Origin: Luteitalea sp.
GTDB taxonomy: Bacteria; Acidobacteriota; Vicinamibacteria; Vicinamibacterales; Vicinamibacteraceae
Length of the DNA: 40,159 bases
Assembly: GCA_009377495.1 (NCBI GenBank)
Contig: WHTZ01000015.1
Coordinates: forward strand, 1-40,159
Direction: 5' to 3'
Numbering within the stretch: the first letter of the stretch is position 1; the number at the start of each line of letters is the position of its first letter. The position numbers and the translations under genes were made by a program. This document shows positions 32,582 through 40,159 of this stretch, piece after piece. The notes under the pieces were generated by a model. It worked only from the letters and a program-made list of their open reading frames with translations, did no database searches and had not been told where the DNA came from.

Positions 32582-33652
32582 ATGCCTAGGGTCCTTGTTT
32601 GTGAAGCTCAAGTGCCGTTCGTCGAGGGAGGGGCCGAGTCGCTCGTGCGCGAGCTCGTCGCACAGCTTCGCGCGCACGGGTTTGAAGCTGACCGAGCGAG
32701 CGTGCCGTTCAAATGGTACCCAAAGGAAGAGATCCTTGGCCATGCTGCCGCCTGGCGGCTCCTGGACCTGAGTGAAAGCGGCGGGCGCCCCATTGATCTC
32801 TTGATCGCGACCAAGTTCCCCACCTACTTCGTGCGCCACCCGCACAAGGTCGTGTGGCTGCTGCATCAGTATCGCGCCGCGTACGAGCTCTGCGGCACGC
32901 CTTACAGCGAGTTCGACCACACCGACCTCGACGTCGGACTACGCGCGCGCCTCGTCGAGCTCGACCAACGCATGCTGGGTGAGTGCGTCGCCCGCTACGC
33001 GATCTCGGCTACGACGGCCGCGCGACTGGAGCGGTACAACGGGCTGACGGCCACACCTCTCTATCACCCGTCGCGCTTGAGCGCCCGCCTACACGCCGGG
33101 CCGTACGGTGACTATTTCCTCTCCGTGGGCAGGCTCGAGATCGTCAAGCGCGTGGATCTGCCGATCCGTGCGATGGTGCACGTGCCACCGCAGTTTCGAC
33201 TGCTCGTGGTGGGCGAGGGCACCTATCGCGACCGTCTGGAGGAGCTTGCAGTCACTCTCGGTGTCGCCGATCGTGTCCACTTTCTCGGGACGGTCTCCGA
33301 CGAGGAGCTGCTGGAGCTTTACGCTGGCTGTCGCGCGGTCCTGTTTGCTCCCTATGACGAAGACTACGGATATGTGACCCTCGAAGCCTTCGGTGCGTGC
33401 AAGCCGGTCGTGACGGGCGAGGATAGCGGCGGCGTGCTCGAGCTCGTGCGCGATCGCATCAACGGCTTCGTGTGCGCCCCACAGCCGGAGGCGCTTGCCG
33501 ATGCGCTTGGGCAACTAGCCGCCTCGCCCGCGCTCGCCGCATCACTTGGGGATGCCGGCCGCGAGCGTGCACGCGCGATCAGCTGGAGTGGTGTCATCGA
33601 CAAGCTCACGGAGAGCTTGGCTGGTTCTGAAGTGACCGGGACCAAGGGGTGA
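32582..33652 (+). CDS. glycosyltransferase family 4 protein
   Basis: The 356-residue protein has the GT-B fold of retaining GT4 enzymes. The N-terminal domain starts RVLVCEAQVPFVEGGAESLV, and the C-terminal domain has SVGRLEIVKRVDLPIRAM, LLVVGEGTYRDRLEEL and the nucleotide-sugar motif E-x7-E (Glu260 and Glu268 in PYDEDYGYVTLEAFG). It probably transfers a sugar during surface polysaccharide or glycolipid synthesis; donor and acceptor are not evident. The ATG at 32582 has AGGTGG upstream. It is divergent from mraZ with a 208-base shared gap and is followed after 50 bases by a GT2 enzyme, so the two may act on one product. Confidence 0.9.
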   Translation: MPRVLVCEAQVPFVEGGAESLVRELVAQLRAHGFEADRASVPFKWYPKEEILGHAAAWRLLDLSESGGRPIDLLIATKFPTYFVRHPHKVVWLLHQYRAAYELCGTPYSEFDHTDLDVGLRARLVELDQRMLGECVARYAISATTAARLERYNGLTATPLYHPSRLSARLHAGPYGDYFLSVGRLEIVKRVDLPIRAMVHVPPQFRLLVVGEGTYRDRLEELAVTLGVADRVHFLGTVSDEELLELYAGCRAVLFAPYDEDYGYVTLEAFGACKPVVTGEDSGGVLELVRDRINGFVCAPQPEALADALGQLAASPALAASLGDAGRERARAISWSGVIDKLTESLAGSEVTGTKG

Positions 33653-33657
33653 GAGAC

Positions 33658-33691
33658 GGGGCGAGGGGCGAGGGGCGAGGGGCAAGGGCAG
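33658..33691 (+). repeat. heptamer array (GGGGCGA/GGGGCAA) between the two glycosyltransferases
   Basis: GGGGCGA occurs three times in a row (33658-33678), then GGGGCAA (33679-33685) and GGGCAGG. It fills most of the gap before the GT2 start and is G-rich on the coding strand, as in the arrays of the dcw cluster. Confidence 0.8.
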
Positions 33692-33702
33692 GTTCCCAAG
33701 GA

Positions 33703-34410
33703 ATGCGTGTCCTCGTCGTCGTGCCCACCTACAACGAGCGGGAGAACCTGGCCGTGCTCGTGCGCGCGATCATGGCCCACGAGGGTTATCGTGTGCTCGT
33801 GGTCGACGACAGGTCGCCGGACGGCACCGGCACCCTAGCTGATGGGCTGGCGGACGAGTATCCCGGGCGCGTGCACGTGCTCCATCGAACGGGCAAGCGC
33901 GGTCTCGGCCGGTCCTACGTCGAGGGGTTACAGTGGGCCATGCACGAAGACGCTGACGTGATCTGTCAGATGGATGCGGACCTGTCCCACGATCCTCGGT
34001 ACTTGCCCGATCTCGTCGGCGCCCTCGGCAACGGCTACGACCTCGTGCTTGGCTCGCGGTATCTGCACGGCGTCAGCGTGGTCAATTGGCCCTTGCGCCG
34101 GCTGATCCTCAGCACCGCGGCCAACTGGTACATTCGGACCGTTACGCGATTGCCGCTGCGCGACTGCACGACCGGTTACCGCTGTTGGCGCCGCGAGGCG
34201 CTCGGTCGCGTGCCGTTGGATGAGATTGTCTCTGACGGCTATGCGTTCATTTTCGAGACACTGTACGAAGCGGTCCGGCGCGGGTGCCGCGTCGGCGAGA
34301 TTCCCATCATCTTCGTCGAGCGACGCGAAGGAGAGTCCAAGCTGTCCGCCAGGGTTCTCTTCGAGTCGCTGGTGATGCCGTGGCGGGTCGTGCTGCGCCG
34401 GGGAAGATGA
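33703..34410 (+). CDS. polyprenol-phosphate mannosyltransferase-like GT2 enzyme
   Basis: The 235-residue protein is a DPM1-like family 2 glycosyltransferase. It has VVVPTYNERENL at the start, LVVDDRSPDGTG, GKRGLGRSYVEGL, the metal-binding DAD (91-93) in QMDADLSHDP, LGSRYLHG and a C-terminal DGYAFIFETLYEAVRRG. It has no C-terminal membrane anchor, like soluble DPM1. Such enzymes load mannose or a similar sugar from a nucleotide sugar onto polyprenyl phosphate at the membrane for use on the outer side. The ATG at 33703 begins the family core; the longer frame from 33649 would translate the heptamer array. The gene ends in an octamer array. Confidence 0.88.
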   Translation: MRVLVVVPTYNERENLAVLVRAIMAHEGYRVLVVDDRSPDGTGTLADGLADEYPGRVHVLHRTGKRGLGRSYVEGLQWAMHEDADVICQMDADLSHDPRYLPDLVGALGNGYDLVLGSRYLHGVSVVNWPLRRLILSTAANWYIRTVTRLPLRDCTTGYRCWRREALGRVPLDEIVSDGYAFIFETLYEAVRRGCRVGEIPIIFVERREGESKLSARVLFESLVMPWRVVLRRGR

Positions 34411-34480
34411 GGGGGTGAGGGGGTGACACCGTGTCACCCCGTCACCGTGTCACCCCCTCACAGTGTCACCTTGTCACTCG
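34409..34480 (+). repeat. octamer tandem array with internal palindrome
   Basis: Nine 8-base units follow each other: GAGGGGGT twice, then GACACCGT, GTCACCCC, GTCACCGT, GTCACCCC, CTCACAGT, GTCACCTT and GTCACTCG. Units change from the G-rich to the complementary C-rich strand, which creates a perfect palindrome GGGGTGACAC-C-GTGTCACCCC at 34420-34440. The stop codon of the GT2 gene (34408-34410) overlaps the first unit. Confidence 0.75.
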
Positions 34481-34530
34481 CGGCCCGCCGGCCGAATCGG
34501 GCCGCTGGGCGTCGAAACGCCAGACAGGCG

Positions 34531-34567
34531 TATACTAGGGAGACTTTAGACTCATTGAGGTACCTCA
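34531..34567 (+). promoter_or_regulatory. candidate -10 element and start-site palindrome of the STN-like gene
   Basis: TATACT at 34531-34536 fits a -10 box at 5 of 6 positions, but no good -35 is present; the hairpin GGCGT-CGAA-ACGCC (34508-34521) lies there instead. The perfect 12-bp palindrome TGAGGTACCTCA (34556-34567) contains the Shine-Dalgarno GAGG and the first base of the ATG. It could be an operator or limit ribosome access. Confidence 0.35.
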
Positions 34568-35637
34568 TGACAGGCTCAACAGTTTGCCGCCTCGTCCTTG
34601 GCCTTGCGCTCGTCCCCGCGCTGGCTACAGCACAGGGCCCTCAGGTCCAGTTGACGCTCACCGACAGCGGAGTGACCCTCGTTACCGAGAACGCCACGCC
34701 GCGTGAGATCCTGGCCGAGTGGACGCGCGTGACGGGAGCCAAGGTGGTCGGCGGCGAGCGCCTCGCGGGTGATCCGCTGACGCTGCAGCTCGAGAACGTG
34801 TCCGAGCGACAGGCACTCGACGCCGTGTTGCGGTCAGCCGCTAACTACATCGTGGCCGACCGTGACCAGCCTGAGTCGGGGGCATCGCAATTCGATCGCA
34901 TCGTGCTCGTGCCGAGGCAGTCGAAGCCAGCGCCAGCCGCAGCGCAAACCGCGGTCGCAGCGCGAACACGGCCGCAGCCATACCGGCCAGATCCAAACGC
35001 GGAGCCGGTAAGCGTCGACGAGATTCTCGAGGAACAGGACGCCGCGGCAGAAGCTGCGGCAGCGGAAGCAGCCGCTCAGATGGACGACCAGACGGGCGCC
35101 ACGCCACCGACGGGCTCGCCCACACCGGTGCCGGCTCCTGTGAGTCCCGTCGTTGACCCCAACGACCCCAACGGTGAGCCGACGTCGACCGATTTCGATT
35201 ACGCGAATCCGCAGAAATACTTCCAGATGCGCGCGCAGCAGATGCAAGAGCGGCTGCGGATGCAGCGTGAGGCGGGAAGCAACACGTCATCCGGCCAGAC
35301 GGGGTCTATCTATGTACCTACAGCGCAGCGGTCCGGCGTGACGGTTGTGGGCGGCAGTGCCACGGGCTCACAGCAATCCGGCGACGTGACGGTTGTAGGC
35401 GGCAGCACTACAGGCTCACGGGCGGGGCGGTCCACCACGCCGACCACGCCGGGCCAGACGACGCCGGGCCACCAGACGACGCCGGGCACGCCGTACGGCT
35501 TGCCGAGCGATGTGGCCCCCGGCTCGCAGGCGCCGCCGCCAGGGTCGCCAGCATACAACGGCCGGTACTTCAACCCGTACCTGCCTTCGTCGCAGCAGGC
35601 TAGGCCCCAGTCACGGCAGCCGGACTCGGAGCGATAA
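34567..35637 (+). CDS. secreted protein with STN (secretin/TonB short N-terminal)-like domain and low-complexity tail
   Basis: The 356-residue product starts with a signal peptide (residues 1-22, cleavage likely after ATA). Residues about 26-95 look like an STN domain: GVTLVTENATPREILAEWTR, then a LTLQLENVSERQALDAVLR stretch. The rest is rich in Ala, Pro, Gly, Thr and Gln, including an Ala/Glu helix (EEQDAAAEAAAAEAAAQ), a repeated GVTVVGGSATGSQQSG/DVTVVGGSTTGS pair and TTPGQTTPGHQTTPGTP. There is no secretin or beta-barrel domain, so it is not a full secretin or receptor. It may be a periplasmic partner with a flexible arm. The ATG at 34567 has GAGG six bases upstream. The 35638-35904 gap after it holds only a weak hairpin near 35689-35710. 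Confidence 0.65.
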   Translation: MTGSTVCRLVLGLALVPALATAQGPQVQLTLTDSGVTLVTENATPREILAEWTRVTGAKVVGGERLAGDPLTLQLENVSERQALDAVLRSAANYIVADRDQPESGASQFDRIVLVPRQSKPAPAAAQTAVAARTRPQPYRPDPNAEPVSVDEILEEQDAAAEAAAAEAAAQMDDQTGATPPTGSPTPVPAPVSPVVDPNDPNGEPTSTDFDYANPQKYFQMRAQQMQERLRMQREAGSNTSSGQTGSIYVPTAQRSGVTVVGGSATGSQQSGDVTVVGGSTTGSRAGRSTTPTTPGQTTPGHQTTPGTPYGLPSDVAPGSQAPPPGSPAYNGRYFNPYLPSSQQARPQSRQPDSER

Positions 35638-35904
35638 GAACCCCATCGCAGTAGTCGCGCGGCGCGCACATGAGTAAGCGGGGCCGGGACCTCTTCCAGA
35701 GGAAGACGAGGCTCCGATCCCTTTCTATTCCCCAAGCCATCTCAGACACCCGCCCAACCGCCGACGCTTCCGAACGCAGACGGCCTCATCCGCCGAGTTT
35801 TGTTCGAGGGTGCGCGACAGGATTGTGAGATGACGTACTTGGTGCAGTGAGGGCCGAGAAATGGTAAGAAGGGACTTGGTGGCTCACTGAGCTCCCACTT
35901 CGTC

Positions 35905-36948
35905 ATGCCTGTTATCGATCGCCTGCGCCCCGAAGATCGCGACGCTGCCGCGGCCCTCTATCGCCGCGTGTTTGGATCGGATGCTGCGGCGTCGAGCGAT
36001 CTGCGTTGGGAATGGCAGTATCGCGACAACCCCAGTAGTCCGGGGCCAGAGCCGATGATCTGGGTGGCGCGCGAAGGCCCATCGATCGTGGGTCAGCATG
36101 CCACGATGCCGGTACGGCTCTGGGTCCACGGACGTCAAATCGCCGCCTCGTGGGGCATCGATGTGGTCGTCGCCCCCGAACGCCAGCGCCAGGGGCTGGG
36201 CGAGATTTTGTTCGGCACGTGGGAGCGGAACGTTGGCGCCGCCCTGGGCATTGGGCTCTCGCCCTCCTCCCGCGGACTGTTCGAGAAGTTGCGGTGGCCG
36301 CGGCTCGGGCCGATTCCGTGTCTCGTGAAGCCGCTGAGCCGCCGCGCCGTCAAGCGCGCAGAATGGCCGGAGCCCCTCAACCGCGTTGTGTCTGCAGTGG
36401 CGCTCCCATACATCCGGCGGGTGGCGCGACCCCGACCGCTCGGTCACGAAGTCCGAGTGATTCGTCAATTCGACGCCCGCTTCACGGCATTGTGGGAGCG
36501 TGTCGCTCCGAAGCTGGATCTGGCCGTGCAACGCGATGCGCCATATCTTCAGTGGAAGTACATTGCGCCGCCACACGTGCGCTACAGCGTGGCCGCCCTC
36601 CTCGACGAAGGCGAGCCGCTCGGGTATGTCGTCTATCGCCACATGCGCGAGGCACGAAGCCGGGTGACGTTGCTCGTGGACTTCCTGGTCGATCCCGATG
36701 ACGCTGCCGGGCTCGAGGCGCTGCTGCGATGGGTCGACAGGGAGGCGGCCGCCGCGGACTCGGACAAGATTCGGTGTCATTGTCTGCATGCTCGGTTCCG
36801 GCGTGTGCTGCGACGCAGCGGCTACTTCACGCGCCGCTCGACGCTCGATTTCGTGGTCAAGATCAATGCGTGGCCGGTGCCCGCGTCGTTCTACCGGCGC
36901 ACCGACGGCTGGCACATCATGCTCGGCGACGCGGATCTCGATCGCTAG
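35905..36948 (+). CDS. GNAT family N-acetyltransferase domain protein
   Basis: The 347-residue protein begins with a GNAT domain. It has DRLRPEDRDAAAALYRRVFG at the start, GRQIAASWGIDVVVAPE as the central strand, and the acetyl-CoA-binding motif RQRQGLG (93-99). The second half (from about residue 170) may be another GNAT-like domain, as in two-domain members and FemAB-like proteins, with PYLQWKYIAPPHVRYSVAAL and a LGYVVYRH strand. Substrate unknown. The ATG lacks a clear Shine-Dalgarno site and no promoter stands out. A nearly full-length antisense frame exists but is a codon-phase artefact. Confidence 0.75.
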   Translation: MPVIDRLRPEDRDAAAALYRRVFGSDAAASSDLRWEWQYRDNPSSPGPEPMIWVAREGPSIVGQHATMPVRLWVHGRQIAASWGIDVVVAPERQRQGLGEILFGTWERNVGAALGIGLSPSSRGLFEKLRWPRLGPIPCLVKPLSRRAVKRAEWPEPLNRVVSAVALPYIRRVARPRPLGHEVRVIRQFDARFTALWERVAPKLDLAVQRDAPYLQWKYIAPPHVRYSVAALLDEGEPLGYVVYRHMREARSRVTLLVDFLVDPDDAAGLEALLRWVDREAAAADSDKIRCHCLHARFRRVLRRSGYFTRRSTLDFVVKINAWPVPASFYRRTDGWHIMLGDADLDR

Positions 36949-36971
36949 TGCCCGGGGCACGAGCAGACATC

Positions 36972-37421
36972 ATGAACATCCTCGACCAAGTCAACACCGA
37001 TCTCACCGCCGCGCTGCGGGCCCGCGACCAGGTCACGGCGAGCGCGCTGCGTCTCCTGAAAACGGCGCTCACGAACAAGCGGGTCGAGCTCAAGCACGAC
37101 CCGGACGAACGTGAAGCCCTCCAAGTCGTGGCCAGCCTTGTCAAGCAGCGCAAGGAGGCCATTGACCAGTTCGCCGCGGCCGGTCGCACGGATCTGGCGG
37201 ATCGCGAACGACGCGACGCCGCCGTACTGGAGCACTACCTCCCTGCTCCAGTGTCATCAGAGGAGCTGGCGCGCGTCGTCGACGAGGCCATTGGAGAGCT
37301 TGCGGCATCGTCGCCTCGCGATTTGGGCGCGGTGATGAAGCTGGTGATGACGCGCCTGGCTGGCCGCTTTGTTGATGGTAGGACCGTTAACGAGCTCGTG
37401 CGCACGCGCCTGAGTGGTTGA
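36972..37421 (+). CDS. GatB/YqeY domain-containing protein
   Basis: The 149-residue protein is a stand-alone YqeY, related to the C-terminal tRNA-binding domain of GatB. It has the helical start ILDQVNTDLTAALRARDQVT, LRLLKTALTNKRVELK, VVASLVKQRKEAIDQF and the C-terminal DLGAVMKLVMTRLAGRFVDG. It is thought to bind tRNA, but its role is not settled. In many bacteria it lies between rpsU and dnaG; here it lies between a GNAT protein and murJ. The ATG is 23 bases after the GNAT stop, so the two may be co-transcribed. Two hairpins follow it. Confidence 0.92.
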   Translation: MNILDQVNTDLTAALRARDQVTASALRLLKTALTNKRVELKHDPDEREALQVVASLVKQRKEAIDQFAAAGRTDLADRERRDAAVLEHYLPAPVSSEELARVVDEAIGELAASSPRDLGAVMKLVMTRLAGRFVDGRTVNELVRTRLSG

Positions 37422-37451
37422 GGGACGCGAGTGGCTGAGCCTTCCGCCACC

Positions 37452-37484
37452 AGGGGCTGGGACGAAAAATTTCGATTAGCCCCT
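37452..37484 (+). terminator. bulged hairpin after the YqeY gene
   Basis: AGGGGCT (37452-37458) pairs with AGCCCCT (37478-37484) and CGAAA (37463-37467) with TTTCG (37470-37474), with small internal loops between them. It starts about 30 bases after the stop codon. There is no T-run, so it is a secondary structure rather than a sure terminator. The 37422-37726 gap otherwise contains only the terminator at 37558. Confidence 0.4.
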
Positions 37485-37557
37485 AAACTTTCGAGCGCGT
37501 TCATGCGTCTTAGAGAAGTGAAAGGCTGATCAAGAGCCTCTCATCCATCCTCCTTTA

Positions 37558-37589
37558 GGCCTCGGCCTCCCCGGCCGAGGCCCTCTTTT
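37558..37589 (+). terminator. Rho-independent terminator
   Basis: GGCCTCGGCC (37558-37567) and GGCCGAGGCC (37573-37582) form a perfect 10-bp GC stem with loop TCCCC, followed by CTCTTTTGTT. It is oriented to end the GNAT-YqeY transcript, about 135 bases after the last stop and 145 before murJ. Confidence 0.7.
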
Positions 37590-37726
37590 GTTCGCTTCCG
37601 CACAATTAGCTTGCTCCGATTGTTCGCTCCCGCACACTTGCACCGGTTGTCGGCCACGCCAACTATCCCGATCCGGAAGACCTCTGCCACTCGCCACTCG
37701 CCCCTGTGTGGTACGCTGGCCGCGCG

Positions 37727-39415
37727 ATGGAGCCCTCGTCCGCCCCTGAGGCGCTGAGCGACCCACCGTCCTCCCCTCCCGCCTCGGAATCTCCGCGCGA
37801 TCCCCAGAGCAAGCGGGACGGTGCGACACCCCGTATTCGGCTTGCCCGATCGGCCGGCCTTGTCGGCGTGGCCACGATGACGAGCCGAGCTCTGGGGGTG
37901 GTCCGCGAGCAGGTGCTCGCGTACGCGTTCGGCGCAAGCGATGTCATGGATGCCTTCAACGTGGCGTTCCGCCTGCCGAACCTCATGCGCGATCTCTTTG
38001 CTGAAGGGGCGATGAGCGCCGCCTTCGTGCCGACCTTCACGCGCCATCTTGCGCAGCGCGGCAAGAACGAAGCGTGGCGGCTCGGTGCTCGCGTCATGAG
38101 CGCCCTCATCGTCGTCACCGCGTTGCTCGTCGTGCTGGCTATGGTCTTTGCCGATCAGCTCGTGTGGCTCTACGCGAGCGAATACGCAGCCGTTCCTGGC
38201 AAACTGGAGCTCACGACCGAGCTCACCCGTGTGATGTTTCCATTTCTGACGCTGGTGGCGGTGGCCGTCGCCATGATGGGGATGCTGAATGCCATTGGCT
38301 ACTTCTTCGTCCCGTCGCTGTCACCGGCGTTGTTCAACGTTGCGACGATCCTGAGCGTCTTTCTGATCGTGCCGCTGATGCCCCGGTTCGGCTGGCATCC
38401 GACCATGGGACTCGCCATTGGCGTACTACTGGGCGGCTTGGCACAGGTCGCGGTGCAGTGGCCGCTGCTCGAACGTCAAGGCTTCCGCTTTCGCTTCGAG
38501 CTCGCGCCGCGCGATCCGGGGTTGCGGGAAGTGTTGTTGCTCCTGGGACCGGGTACGCTCGGGGTCGCAGCGATGCAAATCAACCTGTTCGTGAGCACGT
38601 ACCTCGCCACGTCTCAGGGCACTGGTGCCGTTGCATCCCTGGCGTACGCGTTTCGCTTGATGTATTTGCCCATCGGGCTGTTTGGCGTCTCGATTGCCAC
38701 TGCGGTAGTGCCTGCGCTGTCTCAGCATGCGGCGCGAGATGATATCGCCGCGCTCAGACGTACGTTTTCACATGCCGTGCGGCTGACGATGATGCTGAAC
38801 GTGCCGGCAAGTGTTGGCCTGATGACCTTGGCTACGCCCATTGTCGCGCTGCTCTACGAGCGCGGCGCCTTCACATCGTCCGCGACGACAACCGTCGCGC
38901 TCGCGCTCATGGCGTACGCGCCGGGCCTGATCGGATACTCCACGGTGAAGGTAGCCTCGCCGACCTTCTATGCGCTTCGCGACAGCCGCACGCCTGCCAC
39001 GGTGAGCGTGGTGGCAGTCGCGGCAAACGTCGTCTTTAGCATTACGCTCGTGCGCATGATGGGCTTTGTGGGCCTCGCGCTCGGGACGGCGCTGGCGTCG
39101 TTGGTGAACGGCGGCGTGTTGTTCTGGCTGCTACGGCGGCGGCTGCACGGCATCGATGGACGCCGTATCGCGGTAGCCTTCGTCAAGATTCTGGCAGCCT
39201 CGCTCGTGATGGGTGGCGCCGCGTGGCTCGTCCAGCAGCAGTTCGAGCTCTGGTTGCCTGGTCGCGCACTCGTCCGGCAGCTCGTTCGCGTGCTGGGCTC
39301 GATTGGCGTTGCTCTGGCGGTACTGCTGGCGTGCTCGAAGCTCCTTCGGATAAAGGAATTCGACGAGGCGTTCGGGAGCGTCACCCGACGGGTCCTGGCT
39401 CGTCTTCGTCCGTAG
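37727..39415 (+). CDS. murJ: lipid II flippase MurJ
   Basis: MurJ moves lipid II from the inner to the outer face of the cytoplasmic membrane. The 562-residue protein has a 40-residue Pro/Ser-rich cytosolic extension. The MOP-superfamily core with 14 membrane helices follows: TMTSRALGVVREQVLAYAFG, the motif DAFNVAFRLPNLMRDLFAEG, AMSAAFVPTF, PLGIG-like LPIGLFGVSIATAVVPAL and the LYERGAF motif. The ATG at 37727 has no clear Shine-Dalgarno site and lies soon after the terminator. It complements the dcw cluster functionally but is on the other strand and separately expressed. The next gene starts 8 bases after its stop. Confidence 0.95.
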   Translation: MEPSSAPEALSDPPSSPPASESPRDPQSKRDGATPRIRLARSAGLVGVATMTSRALGVVREQVLAYAFGASDVMDAFNVAFRLPNLMRDLFAEGAMSAAFVPTFTRHLAQRGKNEAWRLGARVMSALIVVTALLVVLAMVFADQLVWLYASEYAAVPGKLELTTELTRVMFPFLTLVAVAVAMMGMLNAIGYFFVPSLSPALFNVATILSVFLIVPLMPRFGWHPTMGLAIGVLLGGLAQVAVQWPLLERQGFRFRFELAPRDPGLREVLLLLGPGTLGVAAMQINLFVSTYLATSQGTGAVASLAYAFRLMYLPIGLFGVSIATAVVPALSQHAARDDIAALRRTFSHAVRLTMMLNVPASVGLMTLATPIVALLYERGAFTSSATTTVALALMAYAPGLIGYSTVKVASPTFYALRDSRTPATVSVVAVAANVVFSITLVRMMGFVGLALGTALASLVNGGVLFWLLRRRLHGIDGRRIAVAFVKILAASLVMGGAAWLVQQQFELWLPGRALVRQLVRVLGSIGVALAVLLACSKLLRIKEFDEAFGSVTRRVLARLRP

Positions 39416-39423
39416 CGTGGCCT

Positions 39424-40159
39424 ATGGAAAGTTCGCAGCAATCGGTCGTAATGGACTCGCCACCACGAGCCGGAACCACGGCGGCACGCGAGGCGGTGTC
39501 CACGAGGGGCGCTCGCGATGCGCGCGCGCTCGGACTCGTCTCGTCGGCGCATTTCACGGTGGACACGTTCTCCAACATGTATGCACCGCTACTGCCGCTG
39601 CTGATTCCGCGACTCGGCCTGTCATTGGCTGCGGCCGGTGGGTTGGCCATGGCCTTTCAGGCGGCGGCGTCGTTGTCGCAGGTGGGCTTTGGCAGGCTTG
39701 CGGATCGCTGGCGCCCACGCGTCTTGCTCGTGGGCGGTCCCTTCCTGGCAGCGCTGATGCTCAGCTTGCTCGGTTTTGCCCGTAGCCGCCTCGAGCTTGG
39801 CTTCTTGCTCGTGGGCGGCGGGTTGGGTGTCGCCGCGTTCCACCCGCCGGGCGCCATGCTCGCGTACCGATCCGGGGGGCACCAACCAGGATTCGCGATG
39901 TCCGTCTTCGTCACGAGCGGCACGCTCGGCTTTGCCATGGCGCCACTCGTCGTCGCGCCGTTAGCGGAGCACTACGGACTCCACGCCACGGCCTGGTTGA
40001 TGGGGCCGGGTCTGCTCGTCTTTCTCTGCTTTCTCTGGAAAGCGCCGGCTATGCCGTCGGCTAACCGGGCGCACGGCCGCAAGCTCAGTGAGCTTCGGCC
40101 AGTCGCTCGCCCGCTGGGGCTGCTCTATTCGGTTGTGGTGTTGCGCACGATGGCCACGC
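39424..40159 (+). CDS. MFS transporter, N-terminal part (cut by window edge), fosmidomycin-resistance-like
   Basis: An ATG 8 bases after the murJ stop opens a frame that continues to the window end (245 codons). After a 35-residue hydrophilic start it reads GLVSSAHFTVDTFSNMYAPL and PLLIPRLGLSLAAAGGLAMA, then the MFS loop-2-3 motif GRLADRWRPRVLLVGG and further membrane helices (for example GFLLVGGGLGVAAFHPPGAM). The start, with SAHF-x-D followed by APLLPLL, and AAFHPPGA resemble the Fsr-type (fosmidomycin resistance) branch of the major facilitator superfamily. Substrate not assignable. About half of a normal 400-residue protein is visible, so it is partial only because of the edge. It is likely co-transcribed with murJ. 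Confidence 0.85.
   Translation, partial: MESSQQSVVMDSPPRAGTTAAREAVSTRGARDARALGLVSSAHFTVDTFSNMYAPLLPLLIPRLGLSLAAAGGLAMAFQAAASLSQVGFGRLADRWRPRVLLVGGPFLAALMLSLLGFARSRLELGFLLVGGGLGVAAFHPPGAMLAYRSGGHQPGFAMSVFVTSGTLGFAMAPLVVAPLAEHYGLHATAWLMGPGLLVFLCFLWKAPAMPSANRAHGRKLSELRPVARPLGLLYSVVVLRTMAT

Noticed and set aside
35884..36960. 358-residue antisense frame covering the whole GNAT gene
   Set aside because: It mirrors the sense codon phase of a GC-rich gene; no ribosome site or family motif is visible, while the sense frame has the acetyl-CoA motif.
39417..39785. 122-residue frame at the murJ 3' side
   Set aside because: It is out of frame with the MFS transporter that starts at 39424, which has clear membrane helices and the MFS loop motif.

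Overview
The window is GC-rich bacterial chromosomal DNA. It most likely comes from an Acidobacteriota genome of the Vicinamibacteria type. This is an inference from gene content: several ADOP-type orphan MacB/FtsX permeases with a PadR regulator, the form of the division and cell-wall cluster, and many short palindromic repeats. No rRNA, tRNA or CRISPR array was seen.

Left part (1-11010): a scarred, transport-rich region. It opens with the C-terminal part of an IS66 transposase, followed by the C-terminal half of an ADOP permease. A small unknown gene comes next, then an inactivated N-terminal piece of an ADOP permease on the opposite strand. A lipoprotein RlpA with a sigma-54-like promoter and a secreted or membrane-anchored PQQ-type beta-propeller protein follow. 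Last come a complete ADOP permease and a padR-ADOP pair. The padR promoter would start transcription at the ATG itself, with a perfect 15-bp palindrome just after it.

Middle left (11285-14902): small housekeeping genes. These are a coiled-coil C4 zinc-ribbon protein, an RNase HI-type protein, a PgeF/YfiH purine nucleoside phosphorylase-type protein (minus strand), AcpS, a conserved small protein behind a second sigma-54-like promoter, and a doubtful small ORF.

Centre (14764-32455, minus strand): a complete run of division and wall genes, transcribed as mraZ-rsmH-ftsL-ftsI-murE-murF-mraY-murD-ftsW-murG-murC-ftsQ-ftsA-ftsZ. It makes lipid II from UDP-MurNAc (MurC, D, E, F, MraY, MurG), polymerises and crosslinks it at the septum (FtsW, FtsI, FtsL, FtsQ), and builds the Z-ring (FtsA, FtsZ). 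MurE has the DNPR motif, which points to meso-diaminopimelate in the wall. murB and ddl, often found between murC and ftsQ, are absent. A promoter TTGACA-N17-TACCAT followed by three GTGGAGT boxes at 10-bp period precedes mraZ, so MraZ probably controls its own cluster.

Right part (32582-40159, plus strand): a GT4 glycosyltransferase, a GT2 polyprenyl-phosphate mannosyltransferase-like enzyme, a secreted STN-domain-like protein with a low-complexity tail, a GNAT acetyltransferase, a GatB/YqeY-domain protein with a clear terminator, the lipid II flippase MurJ, and the start of an MFS transporter cut by the window edge.

The most unusual layer is the repeats. A family of GGCGCC-type palindromes with TTTA/TAAA loops, a perfect 28-bp hairpin, a palindrome split by another inverted-repeat element, and heptamer and octamer tandem arrays sit at gene junctions. 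In several cases (rnhA, murD, ftsI, rsmH) the repeat itself encodes the last residues and the stop codon of an essential or conserved gene.
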